In this document: in pieces, positions 58,414 through 64,000 of the stretch
Numbering within the stretch: the stretch's first letter is position 1
Layout: each line of letters opens with the position of its first letter
NCBI GenBank assembly: GCA_038501625.1
Contig: JAZAYU010000013.1
Location: forward strand, 2,046,001 to 2,110,000
Length of the DNA stretch: 64,000 nt
Source of the DNA: Corbicula japonica
Lineage: Eukaryota; Mollusca; Bivalvia; Venerida; Cyrenidae
Direction of reading: 5' to 3'
Program-made: the position numbers and the translations under genes
Notes under the pieces: model-generated
Seen by the model: only the letters and a program-made list of their open reading frames with translations
What the model was told of the DNA's origin: nothing
Database searches by the model: none

Positions 58414-59624
58414 ATTAAATTATTAGTTAATTTAACTTAAAAGCTTGGATAAATATGCTTTGGTGATAACATTCGGACCTAACATTAGTTGACTGCATGA
58501 TTCTATAACCTCGGGGGTCGATAAAAAATGTTTGTATTTGGATATCTGTTGATTGATACATCTTTTGATAGAGAATATTGCCTGGTGCCTGGGGTAAATA
58601 CACCGAGACAACTTGCACTTGCACTTAAGCTGGAAGTGCGTTGTTGCACACTAGAATCTGTTTTAAACCTCCAGTGGCATAGTACTTTGCCAGTTATCGT
58701 TCCAAAGCGGTCAACACTCGGATTCACATTTCCGTTAATTGCTTGTCTTTTATTTCTTGCTTTTTCTGCCGTGTGGTTTCTGAATGTGGCTATGCCTCAT
58801 ACATCGTGGGTGTATTTCACTTTTGTAAATATAACGCATGTTTTTCTTTATGCTAATAACCGACTAGCTTTTTGGGGAAGAAAAACTCATCTACAGTACA
58901 TTTTGCATGTAATGTTTTAAGAAATATGAGAAAGCCCCCTTCACTTCTTATTTCAAGTTTGATGTATTTTTAAACTAGCAATATTTTGACAGATGGCCGC
59001 AGGATAAATTGGTTAAGTGTTTACGCGATTAGAGAATCGTTTTCAAACTCACATTTCTGAGTTATGCAAACGATATTTTCGTTTCCGTATGTCTTTGGTA
59101 TGTGAATAGATCGTTTTCATCTTATTACGAAAACAAGAAGTTAGAAAAAGAACAATTTTTTTACCAAGAGATACACTTTGTAGCATTAGTTTTTGGACAC
59201 CATTCGAATATCATTACCTGATAATTAACTGTGTTACATGTTTGATGCTGTAAAAATATTTTTTTTTAATGTGTAATCATTATAGTTTTGATCATAGAAG
59301 TTCTGGATCAGATAGTACAACGCCATAAAAAAGTATTACTCCCATATACTTAATGTATAACATTATCTAAAAATGTTCAAATGGTTTAGAAAACTTTGAA
59401 ATTGTTTAAAAACATACAACAATTGTAAGCAATTGATAAAGAGCTGTTACAATAAGTTATATGTGATGTTGTAAAACGATCTGGAAACAGACAAAATTGG
59501 TACGAAAAATAGTATCAACGCATGACAAATAAAACGCATGGAGGAGTTTATACTGCAGTAGTGTGGATGGTCTCTTTGTCCCGTGATCAGTTAACGATTT
59601 GGCTTAAAGCAAACTATTATATGT
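58414..59624. other. Intergenic, no supported gene
   Basis: A 130-codon open frame at 58,528-58,920 has hydrophobic stretches but no recognised motif or conservation evidence. The rest is AT-rich. Confidence 0.4.
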
Positions 59625-60935
59625 CTATTCCTTTTCCTTTCCCATACAGCAGCACCAGCATGGTAACGCCAGACAGCAGCAAAACATTGTACCACACAGA
59701 CAGGCGCAAACACCTAAACAACCTTGTCCTATATTATGAAGCAAAAACAAAATTCTTTCTTTGACAGTCCAGGCATTCATATAATATCTGCGCAGTGTTT
59801 CTGCCACTGGTCGGATTCTCTGGTAACGATAATGTTTCTTCGATTTCTGTTTGCCTTTCAGCGAATCCATTAGAAGTTGTAGGTAATGCAGTGTTAAGTT
59901 GTTATTTTTCCCATCAAGAAAGGAGAGCCACTTGTTTTTCAGACGTGGGGTTAACAATTTTGTATCTACTGTGTGTTGAATAGAAATTAAACTCTGAAGG
60001 ATACTTAATAAACATGCATCGATCTCATTCTCGGAACATGTACACCGATAATGGTGAAAAATCATCAAACTCTTCATCATATAAGATGATATTCCTGTTA
60101 TTTCCATCGAATCCTGAGTAGGATTGTTCTTGATTTCGTAATGGTTAACAAGGTACTTCAACAAACGATACACCTTCCTGTGTTGCTCTGTTAGAATATC
60201 TCTCATGAAGCGGACTTCAGTCTCGGTGAAGGACACATTTCCAACGACAAGGAAACTACCCATAGCTACGATTTCCTTGCAGAATTCTGAACAATAACAC
60301 AAATTTTGTACTCTCTCTGCAATACAGGGGTCAATTATTTTAAAAGCTGGTACAAAGTCTACAAAAATCTTTATAGTTTGTGATCTTGTTTTGCAGTACT
60401 TAAATAACAACTTTGAAGACGGACCTTTTCTCTCCACATAGCTGTCAAAAGTTATAGATCCAAATTCCGAAGTAAAGGATGTGTCAGTGAGGTCAGAGAG
60501 TGCCAGTTGTTGTGCAAATATGTCTTGTATGGAATCGTTGATATCAAAGAAGTATTTTTCAATTGATTTTCCTGTACTGATCTGTTTATCTAAAGTTAGG
60601 TGTCCGACAATAAACACGAAGTCGAACTCGTCTGGGAATGAAATTTTTGTTCGTTCGTAAAAACTTCCCACCTTTAATAATCCCTTGTTTCCATCAGAAG
60701 CTTCATCAAGTAATTTGAATTCTCGATTTTGGTCACAGAAACCTTCTATTGCTGTTCTAATTTCCTGTTGTTTATGATACCGAACTAGTTTTGCTAATTT
60801 CTCCGCATAATGTTCAATTGATGATTGAATAAACAACACTTCTTCTTCACTGATTCTAAACATTATTTCCTTGTCGAATACATCGCTAAGGTATCGCCAC
60901 AGATTATTGGGCTTGCTTTTTTCACCTTCTGACAT
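59625..60935 (-). CDS. Mab-21 / cGAS-like nucleotidyltransferase-fold protein with Cys-rich C-terminus
   Basis: Intronless 436-codon frame. Residues 90-91 GS, then E103 and D105 in PDEFDFVF, and D193 in FVDFVPAF, give the GS...[E/D]h[E/D]h...D metal-binding pattern of the cGAS/Mab-21 nucleotidyltransferase fold, so catalysis is possible. A conserved LCYCSEFCKE cysteine cluster follows (about 212-221). The C-terminal half is the helical Mab-21 region (HRKVYRLLKYLVN, ISSYMMKSLMIFHH, LLTPRLKNKW). The last ~31 residues hold 11 cysteines among hydrophobics, ending in a charged GKEKE; this suggests palmitoylation or membrane attachment. By family, bivalve Mab-21/cGLR proteins are candidate nucleic-acid sensors that make cyclic nucleotides. 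The actual ligand and product are unknown. It lies head to head with the paralog at 62,154. Confidence 0.9.
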   Translation of the reverse strand: MSEGEKSKPNNLWRYLSDVFDKEIMFRISEEEVLFIQSSIEHYAEKLAKLVRYHKQQEIRTAIEGFCDQNREFKLLDEASDGNKGLLKVGSFYERTKISFPDEFDFVFIVGHLTLDKQISTGKSIEKYFFDINDSIQDIFAQQLALSDLTDTSFTSEFGSITFDSYVERKGPSSKLLFKYCKTRSQTIKIFVDFVPAFKIIDPCIAERVQNLCYCSEFCKEIVAMGSFLVVGNVSFTETEVRFMRDILTEQHRKVYRLLKYLVNHYEIKNNPTQDSMEITGISSYMMKSLMIFHHYRCTCSENEIDACLLSILQSLISIQHTVDTKLLTPRLKNKWLSFLDGKNNNLTLHYLQLLMDSLKGKQKSKKHYRYQRIRPVAETLRRYYMNAWTVKERILFLLHNIGQGCLGVCACLCGTMFCCCLALPCWCCCMGKEKE

Positions 60936-61346
60936 GATTCTTAAAACTAATAACTTTAAAAAAGACCATATTGTAGTTCACGTATAGTATGCACTGATAA
61001 AGATAACATAGGTGAATCATCCACTTGCAAAGATGTCAACAAACTAAAGTGTTTAAGGATGTTTACGCTCACCATGTACGCTTGTCAAGTTTTTCCAATA
61101 GATAATAGGCCACCGTTGTACAGTCGGTTAGGTTTAAGTATCTAAAATGAATAACAGAAGAACTCCGATTCCTCATTAACAGTTTAGACTTTATTAAGAA
61201 ATAAGGCTATAGTAAGCCGCATTGTTTGTTAGCTGGTGTCATTACACGAAATACACGAATTCATTAATATTCTAGGAACATATGTAACTAGAAATGTAAC
61301 TAGAAATATAGTTTGTGAGAAATATGATACAAATAAAACAAAGACT

Positions 61347-61497
61347 GGTGACACGAGTACTGCTAGTTCACTAGATTGGGGACACAAGTACAGCTGGTTA
61401 CCTTAATTGGGGACACAAGTATTGCTGATTCCCTAGATTGGGGACACAAGTACAGCTGGTTACCTTAATTGGGGACACAAGTATTGCTGGTTCTCTT
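61347..61497. repeat. ~31 bp tandem repeat, about five copies, alternating two types
   Basis: GGGGACACAAGTA followed by a GCTG..T block and CCTTAATT or CCTAGATT recurs at ~30-31 base steps. Types alternate, giving a ~61 bp higher-order unit. Confidence 0.85.
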
Positions 61498-61686
61498 GTA
61501 ACTCCATATATACAAGGCCAGTAACAGTCGGTAGAAGAAGTAGCAATTTTATTTGCGCAGTGAGAACTTGCACAAAATAATGCAGCAGTCAATTATAAGT
61601 GGGCACTTAGGATTTACATATATGCAACAAGAATTTACACGTATAAGCACTTAGCGTTTATGCGTCTACTATAATGAAATGTTGAT

Positions 61687-61688
61687 TA

Positions 61689-61731
<43 letters not shown>

Positions 61732-61732
61732 T
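61687..61732. repeat. ATT trinucleotide microsatellite
   Basis: About 14 uninterrupted ATT/TTA triplets. Confidence 0.95.
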
Positions 61733-62153
61733 ATGTAAAAGCCTCTTTTAGAAATAATAGCCTGCCAGAATGGAAAAAAAGCAAGACGGACGGACAGACA
61801 GTCAGACAGAGACGATCACCATCATATAACAAATAAAGACAAATATACATTAGACACACTTATCCAGAAGTGACTTAGACAATTGACACGTTTATCATCA
61901 GCCTAGGAGAAAATGATAATTATGGTACATGTAAACAATATAACCGGACGGAAATACAAGCTTAAAATCTCGGTATTTAATTGAAAATTGCACATAATAT
62001 CCTAGCAATGTTTCTCACTCAAACCTTTTCATTGTTATTATATGCAAGAGAATTAAAGAGATTCGTTTAGATGACCAAATTAATGACAAATAATAAAAAT
62101 TATTAACTACGAATATAATAATAACATTTACAAAATCTGTTAACAATTGAAGA

Positions 62154-63341
62154 ATGGCGGCAAATAATTTAGAACAATATCTGAATGACATTTATGACAA
62201 GGAAATTACCATTAAATTTCAAATAGAAGAAACCGAGTTTATACGGACCTCAGTTGAAGAATCTGTGGAAAAGGTTACTGAACTCATTCGAAATAGACGG
62301 CAGAGCGAAATTCAGACATCAATTGACGGATTTTGTAGAAAATATCCTGGACTTAAACTTGTAGATAATATAGAATATGACTGCCCACACCTTCTGAAGG
62401 TTGGAAGCTTCTACGATGGAACAAAGAATTCAATGCCCGACCAATTTAATTTCGTACTAGTGATAGGAACATTCCTCTTGGTGGATAATTCTACATGTTT
62501 TCGTTTATCTGCAACAGATCAGCTGTTAATACTGAACAAGGACATACTTGGTATGATTAGACAGTTGTCTTTGGACTACTTAACACCAAGTTTCAGTTCT
62601 GAATTTGGAAATATTTGCTTTATGTACGCCGTGTTAGAAAAACCAGCGTTAACGCTTCGATTTAAGCAGACTTATACTCAAATTTACACAAAAACGCGCT
62701 ACATAAATGTCGACTTAGTGCCAGCTTTCAAAATAATAGATCCGGAAATCGGGAAGCGAGTTACACATATATGTAATTGCCAAGGCTTCTGTGAAGAGAT
62801 CAAAGGTACCGGTAGCTGTCTTGTTGTTGACGACATATCTTTTACAGAAACGGAGTTAACTTTTGTTAAAGATCGTTTATCAGACAGACATAGAAAAGTC
62901 TTCCGACTAGTGAAATACTTAATAAACAACGCTGATTTCGAGACTGTATTGCCGCTGAGACGTTACGAATTCACTTCGATTTCTTCATACATGATTAAAA
63001 GCCTTGTTATTGTTCACCATTACGAGTGTCAGTCTCAGTCTGAAGAATTAGCAGGATGTGTGTTGGACATCATAGGAGACTTTGTGAACGCCGAGAAGAC
63101 ACAGGAAACAAGGCTACTGACACCTCAGCTAAGGTTTGAATGGTCGTACCAGATGGAATATTCCGACTCGATTATTCGCTTCTCCATGAAAGCTCTTCTT
63201 CAGAAGCTTCGTAAATTGAACAGATCTAACAGACAGTATACATACAGAAAGCCGCGATCTGTCGCCGAGTTGGTGTGGCGATATCACCACGGAGAATTGA
63301 GCTGCACAGATAAACTGAAAATGTTTTGCAGTTGTGTGTAA
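62154..63341 (+). CDS. Mab-21-like paralog, predicted pseudoenzyme
   Basis: Intronless 395-codon frame, paralogous to the minus-strand gene (shared LKVGSFY, VPAFKIIDP, SFTETE, RHRKVFRL, LLTPQL and RSVAE blocks). The GS at 84-85 and D187 (INVDLVPAF) remain. The acidic pair is replaced: PDQFNFVL has Q97 and N99 where the neighbour has E103 and D105. Metal-dependent nucleotidyl transfer is therefore unlikely, though the fold, the C.C...C cluster (ICNCQGFCEE) and the helical C-half are intact. The C-terminus ends MFCSCV and lacks the long cysteine tail. Start ATG at 62,154 is the first in frame after stops. It may act as a decoy, regulator or binding subunit; this is inference. Confidence 0.9.
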   Translation: MAANNLEQYLNDIYDKEITIKFQIEETEFIRTSVEESVEKVTELIRNRRQSEIQTSIDGFCRKYPGLKLVDNIEYDCPHLLKVGSFYDGTKNSMPDQFNFVLVIGTFLLVDNSTCFRLSATDQLLILNKDILGMIRQLSLDYLTPSFSSEFGNICFMYAVLEKPALTLRFKQTYTQIYTKTRYINVDLVPAFKIIDPEIGKRVTHICNCQGFCEEIKGTGSCLVVDDISFTETELTFVKDRLSDRHRKVFRLVKYLINNADFETVLPLRRYEFTSISSYMIKSLVIVHHYECQSQSEELAGCVLDIIGDFVNAEKTQETRLLTPQLRFEWSYQMEYSDSIIRFSMKALLQKLRKLNRSNRQYTYRKPRSVAELVWRYHHGELSCTDKLKMFCSCV

Positions 63342-63496
63342 TAACAAAAAAATGGTACTACTGAAAGTTTAAATTCAGCTATCATTGGCTAATGAGGAGG
63401 TGGTTCCACGATGACCAGTATCGTCCTTAGTGTAAGATCAAGAAAAAAATTTCCATGTCACAATTCAATTTTTCTTTGCCAAAATGTTTTTATTTA

Positions 63497-63502
63497 AATA
63501 AA
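63497..63502 (+). promoter_or_regulatory. Polyadenylation signal, plus-strand Mab-21 gene
   Basis: AATAAA 156 nt after the stop codon. Confidence 0.5.
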
Positions 63503-63938
63503 TTTATCTTGACAACAATAAACGCCACAGTTTCGTTATTTAATTTAACTCTGTCTTTGAAGACTGGGCCATTTTGCATATTCCATACGATTCTAGACTA
63601 AATTCGAAATCGCAAACGGGAATATGTGGTTTGCATTAAGCCACACGTCAGCCAACACATAAAATACAACAACACAATTTTAACAGTACAACATTTTTAT
63701 TTTATGTAAAAGAGAGTTTGCACGCAGTCCAAGACTCGGAAATCCGCCTCGAAAACTGTACCCTTTACTATGGTGCTTACAATGTTAATCCCAACCAGTT
63801 TAATGTTATCTTTGTGGTTACATGTACATTTACTGTTGTTGATGATGCTGTTGTCATATCGTTATGTCTAGTTAAGATCAGCCTTCAAATCTGTGGTAAG
63901 CAGTGCAATGAACAATACAATAGTACTGTTAACATCAA
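63503..63938. other. Intergenic, no supported gene
   Basis: An 82-codon open frame at 63,718-63,966 runs into a hairpin and has no recognised motif. Confidence 0.4.
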
Positions 63939-63989
63939 ACTGTTCAGCGCGGCGAACTGCACTTAGTGCACTACCCCGCGCTGAACAGT
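63939..63989. repeat. GC-rich hairpin
   Basis: Perfect 14-base arms ACTGTTCAGCGCGG and CCGCGCTGAACAGT around a 23-base loop that itself contains TGCAC-TTA-GTGCA. It may be one end of a mobile element that continues past the window. Confidence 0.7.
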
Positions 63990-64000
63990 CGGATGTTACC

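Larger units (their letters stand above)
60936..62153. other. Divergent intergenic region between the two Mab-21 genes
   Basis: About 1.2 kb that must hold both 5' flanks. It contains the ~31 bp tandem repeat (61,347-61,497) and an ATT microsatellite (61,687-61,732). No clear TATA box or immune response element could be assigned by eye. Confidence 0.6.

Noticed and set aside
58528..58920. 130-codon open frame with hydrophobic stretches
   Set aside because: No family recognised, no conserved paralog in the window, and position just after the locus C polyadenylation signal; too weak to call a gene.

Overview
The window is nuclear DNA from an animal, most likely a bivalve or other mollusc. The DNA is AT-rich. 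The genes have small exons joined by canonical GT/AG introns, and the flanks and introns are crowded with transposon remnants, foldback elements and microsatellites. The mollusc call rests on two things: VWA-EGF-chitin-binding extracellular proteins of the shell-matrix (Pif/BMSP-like) style, and an intronless Mab-21/cGAS-like gene pair. The species cannot be named from the sequence. One 500-base run of N is present.

Layout. 1-4,243 is a very large inverted repeat (foldback): each arm holds about six copies of a ~165 bp unit, around a core of about five ~350 bp tandem repeats. A GC-rich short array and the N gap follow. 5,038-11,500 has no supported gene, only dispersed repeats including a ~194 bp hAT-like MITE with an 8 bp target duplication. 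11,525-58,345 is a tandem cluster of three related genes on the + strand. Locus A (11,525-23,216) is a decayed copy. Locus B (25,643-36,142) is an intact 13-exon gene for a 706-residue secreted protein: signal peptide, VWA, EGF, an unknown cysteine-containing region, then four chitin-binding type-2 domains. Locus C (46,208-58,345) is an intact 12-exon gene for a 798-residue secreted protein: signal peptide, VWA, five EGF, VWA, VWA. The B and C exon sets each sum to a multiple of three, start with a 70-nt signal-peptide exon, and keep phases matched at every junction.

Locus A has the C architecture with four EGF modules. It carries a stop in the signal exon, a missing VWA1 middle exon, a lost splice acceptor, three single-base frameshifts, a nonsense codon and a conservative change of a metal-site residue. 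Between B and C (42,280-45,420) lies a 5'-truncated, broken LINE on the minus strand, followed by GC-rich tandem arrays.

59,625-63,341 holds two intronless Mab-21-type nucleotidyltransferase-fold genes arranged head to head. The minus-strand gene keeps the acidic catalytic residues and ends in a tail with 11 cysteines. The plus-strand gene has lost two of the three acids (E to Q and D to N) and looks like a pseudoenzyme. Together the window holds a duplicated, exon-shuffled extracellular-matrix family next to a candidate innate-immune sensor pair.
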